Assembly: GCA_964451925.1 (NCBI GenBank)
Contig: CAYVKA010000001.1
Coordinates: 62,001-126,000 of the forward strand
DNA length: 64,000 nt
Direction of reading: 5' to 3'
Origin: Nevskia sp964451925
Lineage (GTDB): Bacteria; Pseudomonadota; Gammaproteobacteria; Nevskiales; Nevskiaceae
Shown: in pieces, positions 39,744-49,113 of the stretch
How the letters are laid out: every line of letters starts with the position of its first letter
Position numbering within the stretch: position 1 is the stretch's first letter
Program-made: the position numbers and the translations under genes
The notes under the pieces: generated by a model
Told to the model about the DNA's origin: nothing
Database searches by the model: none
What the model saw: the letters and a program-made list of their open reading frames with translations, nothing else

Positions 39744-42700
39744 GTGAACAGAACCCATCACAGTGCCTCCGGTTGCATCCGTCACGGGAAGCGGCGTCGC
39801 GGTCCGGCGAGCGGCCGACAGCCGATGATGCTCATGCTGCGCCCGCTGCTGTTGCTGGCGCTGCTGCTCTCCGGCGCGGCCCATGCCTACGACAAGGAAC
39901 AGCCGCGGGACATCAGCTACCCCGTGTACCCGTCGGCGCCGCGCTACCAGGACGCACAGCAGGCGCAGGACAAGAGCAGCGGCTGCCGCTCCTGCCACAC
40001 CGATACCGATCACGCCTCGATGCACGTCAACCCGGGCGTGGTGCTGGGCTGCACCGACTGCCACGGCGGCAACGCCGCCGTGGCGCTGGCCGCCGGCACA
40101 CACCAGGACGACCCCGCCTACCGCAAGACGCTGGATCAGGCGCATGTGCAGCCGCGCTACCCACAGAGCTGGCACTACCCCAACAGCGCCAACCCGCAGG
40201 AGAGCTACACCCTGCTCAACCGCGAGTCGCCGGAATTCATCCGCTTCATGAATCCCGGCGACTACCGCGTGGCGCGCGAGGCCTGCGGCGCCTGCCACCT
40301 GCCGATCATCGAGGCGGCCGAGCGCAGCCTGATGAGCAATGCCGCGATGTTCTTCGAGGGTGCCTCGTACAACAACGGCATCCTGCCGTTCAAGCGCAGC
40401 GTCATCGGCGAGGCCTACACCCGCGACGGCCAAGCGGCGGTGATCAGCGATCCCGATCCCGCGCCGGACGCCAACGAAACCGCCAAGGGCGTGCTGGCCA
40501 AGCTGTTCCCGCTGCCGCCATGGGAAGTGACGCCGCAGGCCGATGTGTTCCGCATCTTCGAGCGCGGCGGGCGCAACATCTCCAACCTGTTCCCGGAAAC
40601 CGGCCTGCCCGATTCCACCGGCGAGCAGCAGAAGCTGGAGGAGCCGGGCCGACCGGACTTCCGCCAGTCCAACCGCGGGCCGGGCACCGGCAACCGCATC
40701 GCCGTGCCGGTGATCAACCTCACCAAGACGCGCCTCAACGATCCCTACATGTGGTTCCTCGGCACCAACGAGCAGGCCGGCGACTACCGCTCCAGCGGCT
40801 GCTCCGGCTGCCACGTGGTCTACGCCAACGACCGCGACCCGCTGCATTCCGGGCCCTACGCCAAGTTCGGCAATGACGGCACCACCCAGACGGTCGATCC
40901 CACCATCCCGCGCAACGAGCCCGGCCACCCGCTCAAGCACGTCTTCACCCGTTCCATCCCCACCGAGCAGTGCATGGTCTGCCACATGCACCAGCCCAAC
41001 ATCTTCCTCAACTCGATGCTCGGCTACACCATGTGGGACTACGAGTCCGACGCGCCCAGCATGTGGCCGGCGAAGCAGCGCTATCCCAGCGACCACGAGA
41101 TCCGCCAGATCAACGAGCACAATCCGGAAGAGGCGGCGATCCGCGGCAAGTGGAGCGATCCCGAGTTCCTCAAGAACGTCTCCAGCCTCAACCCGACGCT
41201 GAAGGACACCCAGTTCGCCGACTACCATGGCCACGGCTGGAACTTCCGCGCCATCTTCAAGCGTGACCGCAAGGGCGACCTGCTCGACAAGGACGGCAAG
41301 CTCGTCGCCGACGACGACCCGCACAAGTTCGACCCGAACAACCCGCACAAGGCGGTGCAGCTGATGTCGATCCACGTCGAGAAGGGCATGCAGTGCACCG
41401 ACTGCCACTACTCGCAGGACGCGCACGGCAACGGCCACATCTACGGCGAAGTGGCCCAGGCGATCGAGATCGACTGCCAGGACTGTCACGGCACGGTGGA
41501 CAGCTACCCGACACTGCGCACCTCCGGCCCGGCCGCGCCGGCGCCCAAGTGCCCGGCCGGCTCGACGCTGCAGGCCGGCGCCTCGATCAAGGTGGCGCGC
41601 ATCCCGCCACCGGCCGTCCCGACCTACGAATGCGTCTACGCCGACGGCACGCGCACGCCGGCGCCACCCGCCGGCACCGACCTGTCGCAGCTGCGCACGC
41701 AGGACGGCCGCCTGCGTTTCGAATGGGTCAACGGCGAACTGTGGCAGCGCTCGGCGGTGACGCCGGGCCAGGAATGGCGCGTCCATCTGGTGAAGGACAG
41801 CGTCACGCCGGGCAACAAGGACTACAACGCCAAGGCGGCGCGGGCCAAGCTGATGAGCACCGACACCGCGACCTTCGCCTGGGGCAGCGGGGTTCCCGCG
41901 ATGAGCCGGGCCCACCAGGACAGCAAGATGCTGTGCGTCACCTGCCACAGCTCCTGGACCACCTCCTGCTTCGGCTGCCACCTGCCGATCCAGGCCAACT
42001 GGAAGAGCGACCGCCACCGCTTCGACGGCGAGGAGTCGCGCAACTACGCCACCTACAATCCGCAGGTGGCGCGCGACGACTTCTTCATGCTCGGCAAGCA
42101 CGGCCAGGCCAAGGGTTTCCGCATCGCGCCGATCCGCAGCTCCTCGGCCCTGGTGCTGTCATCAACCAATTCCAGTCGCGAGCACATCTACGTGCAGCAG
42201 CCGCCGGTGGCCGCCAGCGGCTTCTCCAGCCAGGCGTTCGCCCCGCACTACCCGCACACCGAGCGCACCGTCGAGACCAAGACCTGCTCCGACTGCCACC
42301 TGTCCCAGGCCAACGACAACAACGCCTGGATCACCTCCCTGCTCGGCCTGGGCACCGGCTTCGTCAATTTCGTCGGCTATCACGCCTATGCCGGCCTGGA
42401 CGGCGCGCTGGCCGCGGTGCAGGTGACCGAGTGGGACGAGCCGCAGGCGGTGATCGGCAGCTACCTGCACCGCTACGCCTATCCGGACTGGTTCGCCGAG
42501 CACCAGAAGAACGGCCAGGAACTGCAGCACGCCTACAGCCACGGCACCGGCGACGCGGTCGGCTGCCTGCAGCTGCGCGGCGAATACCTGTACGTGGCGC
42601 AGGGCAGCCACGGCATGCAGGCCTACGACGTGGCCGGCATCGGCAACAAGGGCATCTCCGAGAAAATCATCACCGCGCCGTTCTCGCCGCTGGGCCACGA

Positions 42701-43736
42701 TTCGCATATCTCGTCCAAGAACGCCAGCTGCGTCGCGCTGCCCACCAACCAGCCGATCAACCTGGGGCGCAACACCGAGAAGATGCGCCAAGACAACCAG
42801 GAGCAGGCATTCCACCCGATCTACCATTACGCGCTGATCACCGACCGTGTCGAAGGCCTGATCCTGACCAACGTCGACACCATGCAGGACGGCGAGCCGC
42901 GCAACAACTTCCTCGAGCGGGCGCTGACCTACAACCCCAACGGCCTGCTCAAGGGCGCGCGCCACGTCACCATCGCCGGCGACTGGGTCTACATCGCCGC
43001 CGACGCCGGGCTGGTGGTGCTGAACCTGGCCGACCCGCTCAAGCCGGAGGTGGCGGCAACTCTGCCGCTGCAGGATCTGCGCAGCACCTACGTCCAGTTC
43101 CGCTACCTGTTCGCCGTCACCGCCCGCGGACTGGAAGTGGTGGACATCACCCACCCGCGCGCGCCAAAGCTGGTACAGGGCGCCGGCGTGGCGCTGAGCG
43201 ACGCGCATCGCGTCTATGTCGCCCGCACGTTTGCCTACGTCGCCGCCGGCAAGCAGGGCCTGGCCATCATCGACGTGGAAAACCCCGAGCAGCCGAAGCT
43301 GTATCAGCTGTTCGACGCCGGCGGCAAGCTCGATGACACGCGCGACGTGGTCGTCGGCTCGACCAATGCCTCGCTGTTCGCCTACGTCGCCGACGGCAAG
43401 AACGGCCTGCAGGTGATCCAGCTGACGGCGCCGGACACGCAGCCCAAGTTCTACGGCTTCTCGCCGGATCCCAAGCCGGTGCTGATCGCGCATTACCGCA
43501 CCGGCAAGCCGGCGCTGTCGCTGTCGCGCGGCCTGGAGCGCGACCGCGCGGTGGACGAGAGCGGCGGCCAGGTCGCGGTGTTCGGCCGCATCGGATCGCG
43601 CCCGTTCAACGTAGAGGAAATGCAGAAGCTGTACATGAATCCGGACGGCGCGCCCTGGTTCGTCAGCGACGCCGTGGATAGTGTGCACGTGCGCACAGCG
43701 CCCGCCCCGGCAAAGGCGGCAAAATTGACGAAGTAG
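39744..43736 (+). CDS. Decaheme c-type cytochrome with C-terminal LVIVD beta-propeller
   Basis: 1330 residues from GTG 39744; the signal peptide proper begins at the ATG at 39825 (LMLRPLLLLALLLSGAAHA), which may be the true start. Ten haem sites between about residues 80 and 850: CRSCH, CTDCH, CGACH, CSGCH, CMVCH, CTDCH, CQDCH, CVTCH, CFGCH, CSDCH. From about 930 onward LVIVD-type repeats form a propeller (GLVVLNLADPLKPEVAATLP, GLEVVDITHPRAPKLVQG, GLAIIDVENPEQPKLYQLF). No lipobox, so periplasmic or secreted. Starts 4 bp after the barrel gene. Likely terminal electron-handling protein of the system. Confidence 0.88.
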   Translation: MNRTHHSASGCIRHGKRRRGPASGRQPMMLMLRPLLLLALLLSGAAHAYDKEQPRDISYPVYPSAPRYQDAQQAQDKSSGCRSCHTDTDHASMHVNPGVVLGCTDCHGGNAAVALAAGTHQDDPAYRKTLDQAHVQPRYPQSWHYPNSANPQESYTLLNRESPEFIRFMNPGDYRVAREACGACHLPIIEAAERSLMSNAAMFFEGASYNNGILPFKRSVIGEAYTRDGQAAVISDPDPAPDANETAKGVLAKLFPLPPWEVTPQADVFRIFERGGRNISNLFPETGLPDSTGEQQKLEEPGRPDFRQSNRGPGTGNRIAVPVINLTKTRLNDPYMWFLGTNEQAGDYRSSGCSGCHVVYANDRDPLHSGPYAKFGNDGTTQTVDPTIPRNEPGHPLKHVFTRSIPTEQCMVCHMHQPNIFLNSMLGYTMWDYESDAPSMWPAKQRYPSDHEIRQINEHNPEEAAIRGKWSDPEFLKNVSSLNPTLKDTQFADYHGHGWNFRAIFKRDRKGDLLDKDGKLVADDDPHKFDPNNPHKAVQLMSIHVEKGMQCTDCHYSQDAHGNGHIYGEVAQAIEIDCQDCHGTVDSYPTLRTSGPAAPAPKCPAGSTLQAGASIKVARIPPPAVPTYECVYADGTRTPAPPAGTDLSQLRTQDGRLRFEWVNGELWQRSAVTPGQEWRVHLVKDSVTPGNKDYNAKAARAKLMSTDTATFAWGSGVPAMSRAHQDSKMLCVTCHSSWTTSCFGCHLPIQANWKSDRHRFDGEESRNYATYNPQVARDDFFMLGKHGQAKGFRIAPIRSSSALVLSSTNSSREHIYVQQPPVAASGFSSQAFAPHYPHTERTVETKTCSDCHLSQANDNNAWITSLLGLGTGFVNFVGYHAYAGLDGALAAVQVTEWDEPQAVIGSYLHRYAYPDWFAEHQKNGQELQHAYSHGTGDAVGCLQLRGEYLYVAQGSHGMQAYDVAGIGNKGISEKIITAPFSPLGHDSHISSKNASCVALPTNQPINLGRNTEKMRQDNQEQAFHPIYHYALITDRVEGLILTNVDTMQDGEPRNNFLERALTYNPNGLLKGARHVTIAGDWVYIAADAGLVVLNLADPLKPEVAATLPLQDLRSTYVQFRYLFAVTARGLEVVDITHPRAPKLVQGAGVALSDAHRVYVARTFAYVAAGKQGLAIIDVENPEQPKLYQLFDAGGKLDDTRDVVVGSTNASLFAYVADGKNGLQVIQLTAPDTQPKFYGFSPDPKPVLIAHYRTGKPALSLSRGLERDRAVDESGGQVAVFGRIGSRPFNVEEMQKLYMNPDGAPWFVSDAVDSVHVRTAPAPAKAAKLTK

Positions 43737-43754
43737 CGCCGCGGCTTCGCGGCG
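43737..43754 (+). promoter_or_regulatory. Short GC hairpin after the decaheme gene
   Basis: A 7-bp stem (43737-43743 with 43748-43754) with a GCTT loop directly after the decaheme stop and before a strong ribosome-binding site. No U-run. It may reduce read-through or stabilise the upstream transcript. Confidence 0.3.
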
Positions 43755-43779
43755 TCGGCAGCAACAGGAGGTTCTGCAC

Positions 43780-44448
43780 ATGCTACTCAGGTACACCTTC
43801 ACCGGCGTGGCCGCGCTGTGGCTGGGTGCACTCGCCGCACCGGCCATGGCAGCGGACCACGTCGACGCGCCCGCGCTCAAGGGGGCGGCTGGCGACCACG
43901 CCGCCGATATCACGGATGTGTTCATGTTCCGCGCCAACGGCAAGCTGGTCGGAGCCATCGACATCTCCGGCGAGGAGGAGCCCTTTCCGCGCGTCGACTT
44001 CCTCCCCGGCAGCTATGACCCCAAGGTGATCCTGCAGTACCACATCGATACCAACTGCGACGGCGTGCCGGACATCGACGTCAACGTGCGCTTCGGCACC
44101 GATGCCGCCGGCAATATCGGTGTGCAGCTGGAGAACCTGCCGGGCGCCGGCGCCACCCTGGTGGCCGGGCCGATCAATACCGTGAACACCACGCCGTCAG
44201 GACTGAAGTTCTACGCCGGCTACCGCGACGACCCGTTCTTCTTCGACTTCGACGGTTTCACCGCGCTGCAAGCCAGTCTGGGCGATCCGACCAAGCCGCC
44301 CACCGGCATGATCCCCTTCAGCAGCGCACGGGACGCCTTCAGCCACCGCAACCTGACCGCGGTGGTGTTCGAAATGGATCTCACGGCGGCGAGCAAGGGC
44401 TCCACCAAGATCTGCGCCTGGTCCAGCACCGGCAGGCTCAAGTCATGA
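43780..44448 (+). CDS. DUF4331 N-terminal half, exported protein
   Basis: 222 residues with a signal peptide ending APAMA|ADHVDAP. The conserved start of DUF4331 is present: DHVDAPALKG, then ADITDVFMFRANGKLVGAIDISG, and FGTDAAGNIG. It stops after the first half of the usual domain; the second half is encoded by the next gene. AGGAGG lies nine bases before the ATG, the strongest ribosome-binding site in the operon. The overlap with the next gene is ATGA. Function of DUF4331 is unknown; it recurs with TPR and HupE genes. Confidence 0.83.
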   Translation: MLLRYTFTGVAALWLGALAAPAMAADHVDAPALKGAAGDHAADITDVFMFRANGKLVGAIDISGEEEPFPRVDFLPGSYDPKVILQYHIDTNCDGVPDIDVNVRFGTDAAGNIGVQLENLPGAGATLVAGPINTVNTTPSGLKFYAGYRDDPFFFDFDGFTALQASLGDPTKPPTGMIPFSSARDAFSHRNLTAVVFEMDLTAASKGSTKICAWSSTGRLKS

Positions 44449-45104
44449 ACGGGACAACGCCAGTGAACAAATTTCTCATGCTCGCCACCTTGCCCCTGGC
44501 CTTGCTGCTGCAGGCCTGCGGTGGTGGTGGCGGCGGCAGCGCCAACAGCTTCAATCCACAGAATTTCAGCTTCTCCACCGCGCCGGCCTCGTCCTACACC
44601 CGTGTCGACCGTATGGGCGGCCCGGTCACCGCCACCGTGCTGATCACCGCGGCGCACAAGGATCTGTTCAACTCCACCGACCCGGCCGACGATGGGCAGT
44701 ACGCTGCCGAGGAGCTCAACACCCTCAAGTACCTGCACTACGAGCTGGACCCGCAGCTGACCAAGCTCGGCCTGGCCTCCTGCGCCCGCAGCTGCGACAC
44801 TTTTAGCAGCTGCAATATCGATCTGTGCGCGCAGCAGGCGGTGCCGCTGGTCAACCCCGACCTGCTGCACCTGGACCTGAGCCAGCCCGACGGCTTCCCC
44901 AACGGCCGCCGCTTCGCCGACTCGGTGGTGGACCGCGTGCTGGCCGTGGCCCTGCTCGACGTCACCACGCCGGGCAGCTGCGGCGCCGCCGCCTGCACCG
45001 TCAATACCCTGGTCAATCTGCCGCTCAATCCGCCGCAGAACGACAAGGAATTCAATCTCGACTTTCCGTATCTGGCCGATCCCTGGCCGGCGCCTTCATC
45101 CTGA
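44445..45104 (+). CDS. DUF4331 C-terminal-half lipoprotein
   Basis: 219 residues. A lipobox (LALLLQAC) followed by six glycines marks a lipoprotein. The mature sequence carries the second half of DUF4331: YTRVDRMGGPVTATVLI, HKDLFNSTDPADD and FPNGRRFADSVVDRVLAVAL. It therefore appears to pair with the preceding gene product to make one split domain, the lipid anchor holding the complex at a membrane. Two clusters of cysteines (CARSC, CNIDLC) suggest disulfides. Next gene begins 8 bp later. Confidence 0.8.
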   Translation: MNGTTPVNKFLMLATLPLALLLQACGGGGGGSANSFNPQNFSFSTAPASSYTRVDRMGGPVTATVLITAAHKDLFNSTDPADDGQYAAEELNTLKYLHYELDPQLTKLGLASCARSCDTFSSCNIDLCAQQAVPLVNPDLLHLDLSQPDGFPNGRRFADSVVDRVLAVALLDVTTPGSCGAAACTVNTLVNLPLNPPQNDKEFNLDFPYLADPWPAPSS

Positions 45105-45112
45105 ACGGAGCG

Positions 45113-46483
45113 ATGCCACGCGCCGGCTCTGCCGCGGCCTCACGGGCAGCGCCGCCTTCACCACAGGCATCCACGGATCGTCGGCCAGGGCAGCCGCTCA
45201 CAGCGCTGCTCGGTGCCGCCATGCTGGGCTGCGCGGCAACGCTCAGCGCCTGCATGCCGGCTGCGCCTAAAAACCCGGCACCAACCGACTACGCCACCCT
45301 GCTGCAGCGTTACGACAGCAATTTGAAGGACGCGAAGGCCGAGCTGCAGAAATCCCCCGACAGCATCGGCGCCCGCGAGGGCGTGGCCGAGGCCTGGACG
45401 CAGCGCGCCCTGCTCAGCGGCGACTTCAAGGACTACGCCGCCGCGGACCAGGCCCTGGCCTCGGCCTTCGCCATCGCCGACGAAATCCACGCCCCGCTGA
45501 TGAACCGGGTGCAACTGGACCTGCTGCTGCACCGCCTGCCCGAGGCGCAAAAAGACCTGCAGCTTCTCGACCGGCGCTACGTGCTGCGCGGCAATGCGCA
45601 GCTGATCAGCAGCCGCGCCGAGCTGGACTTCCAGCTCGGCCGCTACACCGAGGCGCTGCAGGGCTTCCACCAGTCGCTGCACAATCAGGAAAGCGTCATC
45701 ACCCTGGTGCGCCTGGCCATGTGGTACGCCCGCGTCAGCCAGTACAGCGAGGCGGCCGGCCTGCTCGATCGCGCCGCGGCGGAGAACCACGCCGACACCC
45801 CCTATCTCGGCGCCTGGCTGGAATTTCTGCAGGGCCTGCTGCTGCTCGACCGTGGCCGCTGGGAACAGGCGGATGAACTGTTCCTGCACGCCGAGCACCT
45901 GTTGCCCGGCTGGTGGCTGCCGCGCAGCCGCCACGCCGAAGTGCTGGCCTTCGAGGGCAAGCGCGCCGAGGCCCAGGCCCTGTACGAGGCGGTGCTGAAG
46001 GAAACCGGCCACGCCGAATTCATGGACGCCCTGGCGCGGCTGCGCCGCGAGGGCCCCGACCCGGCCTCGGCCGCGCCCCTGATCACGCAGGGCGCAGCCG
46101 CCCACCAAGAGCGCCTCAGGCTGCTGCCCGAGGCCGCCTACGGCGCCGCGCTGGAGCATGAGCTCTGGTTCGGCCGTCCCGACCAGGCGCTCGACCTGGC
46201 ACAGCGCAATGCCGCGCTGCGCCCCAACGGCGAGGCGCGCGGCCTGCTGGCCAAAGCGCTGTACAAGGCCGGCCGCACCACCGAGGCGCAGCGCGAGATC
46301 CAGGCGGTGCTGGCCAGCGGCTGGAACACCGCCGAGTCGCACGCCATCGCGGCGCAGATCGCCGCCGCCCTGGGCCAGCGCGAGGAGGCGGAGCAGCAGC
46401 ACGCCATCGCCGTCGATCTCAATCCGCGCGCCTTCCGCATGTATCCGCTGCCGCAGGCCGCCCAGCCCGAAGCGCTGCCGTGA
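45113..46483 (+). CDS. TPR-repeat lipoprotein
   Basis: About 456 residues. The N-terminus has a long basic/Pro segment, a hydrophobic stretch and a lipobox (GCAATLSACMPAA), so a lipid-anchored periplasmic protein is predicted. The rest is helical TPR (for example ALQGFHQSLHNQESVITLVRL, GRWEQADELFLHAEHLLPGW). ATG 45113 follows GGAG closely; an internal ATG at 45221 would shorten the signal. Likely a scaffold for the DUF4331 proteins or cytochromes; this is inferred from position only. Confidence 0.75.
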   Translation: MPRAGSAAASRAAPPSPQASTDRRPGQPLTALLGAAMLGCAATLSACMPAAPKNPAPTDYATLLQRYDSNLKDAKAELQKSPDSIGAREGVAEAWTQRALLSGDFKDYAAADQALASAFAIADEIHAPLMNRVQLDLLLHRLPEAQKDLQLLDRRYVLRGNAQLISSRAELDFQLGRYTEALQGFHQSLHNQESVITLVRLAMWYARVSQYSEAAGLLDRAAAENHADTPYLGAWLEFLQGLLLLDRGRWEQADELFLHAEHLLPGWWLPRSRHAEVLAFEGKRAEAQALYEAVLKETGHAEFMDALARLRREGPDPASAAPLITQGAAAHQERLRLLPEAAYGAALEHELWFGRPDQALDLAQRNAALRPNGEARGLLAKALYKAGRTTEAQREIQAVLASGWNTAESHAIAAQIAAALGQREEAEQQHAIAVDLNPRAFRMYPLPQAAQPEALP

Positions 46484-47736
46484 GCGCGTGCGGCAGCAAC
46501 GGCCGCCCGCGCGCCCTGCTGGCCGCGCTCAGCGTGCTCGCCGCATCCGCCGCGCCGTGCTGCGCCGTCGCGCAGACCCATCAACCCTATACGCCCACCG
46601 ACGACGCCGCGGTGCTGGAGCACGTCGGCCTGCCACGGGCGCCAGGCGTGCTGCAGCTGCGCGAGGTGCGCGAGCAGTGGCTGGCCGAGCCGCGGAACTA
46701 TGCCGTGGCGCTGGCCTATGCCCGTGTGGCGCTGGAGGTCGGCCGCCAGGAAGACGAACCGCGCTATTTCGGCTATGCCGAATCGGCCCTGCAGCCCTGG
46801 CTGCAACAGGCGCAGCCGCCGCCGGAAGCACGCCTGCTGCGCGCCAGCCTGCGCCAGGTGCGCAAGGACTACGGCGGTGCCCTGCAGGATCTGGACGCCC
46901 TGGTCGCCGGCGGCGGTCCGGAATCGGCCCAGGCGCAACTCGCCCGCTCCGGCCTGCACCTGACGCAAGGCGATCCGGCCGCCGCCCTGGACGACTGCGC
47001 CGCGCTGGGCCAGCGCGTCGACCCGTTGCTGCGCGGCATCTGCAGCGCCGCCGCGCAAGGACTGTCCGGCTCCGCCGGGGCCGCGTTGACCGCGCTCCAC
47101 GCCGCCCGCGGCGCCGTGCAGAGTGCCGCGCTGCCGGTGCAGGTGTGGCTGCTCGGCTCCGCGGCGGGCATTGCCGACCGCCTCGGCCAAACCGGGAGCG
47201 CCCTTGGCGACTATGCCCAGGCCCAGCAGCTGCTCGCCGCCGCCGGCACCCGCGATCCCGGCCTGCTCGCCGCCTATGCCGACTGTCTGCTGGAACAGCA
47301 GCGTGACGCGGAAGTGCTGGTGCTGCTCGCGTCCAGCCCGCGCATCGACAGCCTGCTGCTGCGCACCGCCATTGCCGAGCGACGCCTCGGCGATGGCGGC
47401 GACACCAGGCTGGCGGCGAGCGCCGAAGTGCACAGCGCCAATCTGGCCGAGCGCTTCAGCGAGGCGCGCCAGCGCGGCGACAGCCTGCACCTGCGCGAGG
47501 AGGCGCTGTACCAGCTGGCGCTGAAGCACGACGCCGCGCTGGCCCTGCAGCTGGCGCAGCAGGACTGGCGGCAGCAGCGCGAACCGATCGATGCGCGCAT
47601 CTATCTGCGCGCCGCGATCGCCGCGAACGACGCCAAGGCGGCGCAGCCGGTTTTGGAGTGGCTGGAGCAGACGCATCTGGAGGATGTCTATCTGCAGCCA
47701 TTGGCGGCGCGGCTGTCAGGCAAGGCCGCGCCATGA
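46480..47736 (+). CDS. Exported TPR-like helical repeat protein
   Basis: 418 residues with a signal peptide (LLAALSVLAASAAPCCAVAQ). The remaining sequence is Ala/Leu-rich helical repeats of TPR type (LRQVRKDYGGALQDLDALV, LGDYAQAQQLLAAAG), with no catalytic motif. GTG start overlaps the upstream stop (GTGA), and its own stop overlaps the HupE gene ATG, so it is tightly coupled to both. Function unknown. Confidence 0.72.
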   Translation: MSACGSNGRPRALLAALSVLAASAAPCCAVAQTHQPYTPTDDAAVLEHVGLPRAPGVLQLREVREQWLAEPRNYAVALAYARVALEVGRQEDEPRYFGYAESALQPWLQQAQPPPEARLLRASLRQVRKDYGGALQDLDALVAGGGPESAQAQLARSGLHLTQGDPAAALDDCAALGQRVDPLLRGICSAAAQGLSGSAGAALTALHAARGAVQSAALPVQVWLLGSAAGIADRLGQTGSALGDYAQAQQLLAAAGTRDPGLLAAYADCLLEQQRDAEVLVLLASSPRIDSLLLRTAIAERRLGDGGDTRLAASAEVHSANLAERFSEARQRGDSLHLREEALYQLALKHDAALALQLAQQDWRQQREPIDARIYLRAAIAANDAKAAQPVLEWLEQTHLEDVYLQPLAARLSGKAAP

Positions 47737-48920
47737 GCCGCGTGCATCGCCCCCGGGCGGCAAGCAGCAGCGCCATCGCGCTCCTGCTGCGCATGCTGTT
47801 TGCCGCGCTGCTCCTGTTCAGCGCCAGCGCCGAGGCGCACAAGGCCAGCACCAGCTACCTGCGGCTGGGCGTGGACGGCACGGCGCTGGATGGCCGCTGG
47901 GACATCGCTTTGCGCGATCTCGACTACGCCATCGGCCTGGACAGCTCCGGCGATGGCGAACTGACCTGGGGCGAGGTGCGGCAGGCGCAAGCGCGCATCG
48001 CCGCCTATGCGCTGTCGCGCCTGGCCGTGCGCGCCGACGGGCAGCCCTGCTCATTGCGCTTGCGCAGCCTGCAGGTAGTCGAGCATGGCGACGGCAACTA
48101 CGCCGTACTCAACCTGTCCGGCGCCTGCCCGCACGCACCGATCGCGCTGACCGCGCAATACGACCTGCTGTTCGACATCGATGCTTTGCATCGCGGCCTG
48201 GTCAGCGTCGATTTCCACGACGCCGGTGGCGAGGTGCGCGGCGGACTGTTCAGCCCGAGGCAAAGCACATTGCGCTTCACCCGGGCGCACAGCGATGCCC
48301 TGGGCGTATTTGCGCAGTACTTTCGCGCCGGCCTGTGGCATGTCTGGAGCGGCCTTGACCACATGCTGTTTCTCGCCGGCCTGTTCCTGCCCGCGGTGCT
48401 GCGCCGGCAGGGCGCTCAATGGCTGCCGGCGCCGCACCTGGGAGTGGCCCTGCGTGACACTGCCGTGATGGCCACCGCCTTCACCATCGCCCATGCCATC
48501 ACCCTCAGCCTGGCCGCCACCGGGGCCTTCACCCTGCCGTCGCGCGCGGTGGAGTGCGCCGTGGCCGCCACGGTGCTGTTCGCCGGGCTCAACAACCTGC
48601 TGCCGATGGTCTACCGCGAACTGTACTGGCTGGCCGGCGGCTTCGGCCTGATCCACGGCGCGGCGATCGCCGGCGCCCTGATCGAGCTGGGCCTGCCGCC
48701 GGGCGGCCGCGTCTGGGCCTTGCTCGCCTTCAATCTCGGCGTGGAAGCGGCGCAACTGTGCGTGCTGCTGGCGGTGATCCCGCCCAGTTTCCTGTGCCGC
48801 CGTTCGATCTGGTACCGCCGGATGGTATTGATCCCCGGATCGCTGCTGGTGACGCTGGCGGGACTGGCCTGGCTGATCGAGCGCGGCTTGAATGTGAACC
48901 TGGGCGTTCCGCTGCCCTGA
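47733..48920 (+). CDS. HupE/UreJ-like membrane protein
   Basis: 395 residues. Signal peptide, then a periplasmic beta-rich domain (about 37-185), then six or so transmembrane helices with the HupE/UreJ_2 signature HVWSGLDHMLFLAGLFLPA and AFTIAHAITLSLAA. The intramembrane histidines and aspartate suggest metal transport; HupE and UreJ relatives are nickel permeases, but there is no hydrogenase or urease here, so another metal or a different job is possible. Last gene of the operon; ATGA overlap with the TPR gene. Confidence 0.82.
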   Translation: MSRVHRPRAASSSAIALLLRMLFAALLLFSASAEAHKASTSYLRLGVDGTALDGRWDIALRDLDYAIGLDSSGDGELTWGEVRQAQARIAAYALSRLAVRADGQPCSLRLRSLQVVEHGDGNYAVLNLSGACPHAPIALTAQYDLLFDIDALHRGLVSVDFHDAGGEVRGGLFSPRQSTLRFTRAHSDALGVFAQYFRAGLWHVWSGLDHMLFLAGLFLPAVLRRQGAQWLPAPHLGVALRDTAVMATAFTIAHAITLSLAATGAFTLPSRAVECAVAATVLFAGLNNLLPMVYRELYWLAGGFGLIHGAAIAGALIELGLPPGGRVWALLAFNLGVEAAQLCVLLAVIPPSFLCRRSIWYRRMVLIPGSLLVTLAGLAWLIERGLNVNLGVPLP

Positions 48921-49113
48921 TTGCGCCTGTGATTGCGCCTGATGGATCCGGCGCATCGGCAGTTTACGAGCGGGGCCGGGACTCAGGTTCAGCGGAGCGA
49001 GCGGTCACATGCTGCAGCGGACAGCTTGGTGCTACCCGTTCGAGTAGGAACCGCGCCCGCGATAGGCGATAGAATTTCCGCCGATAACGAGCGTCAAGCC
49101 GAGGAGAACACAC

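Noticed and set aside
37297..39747. 816-residue plus-strand frame overlapping the barrel gene
   Set aside because: Arg/Pro/Ala-rich out-of-frame translation. The overlapping frame has a signal peptide, LysM-like domain and barrel features.
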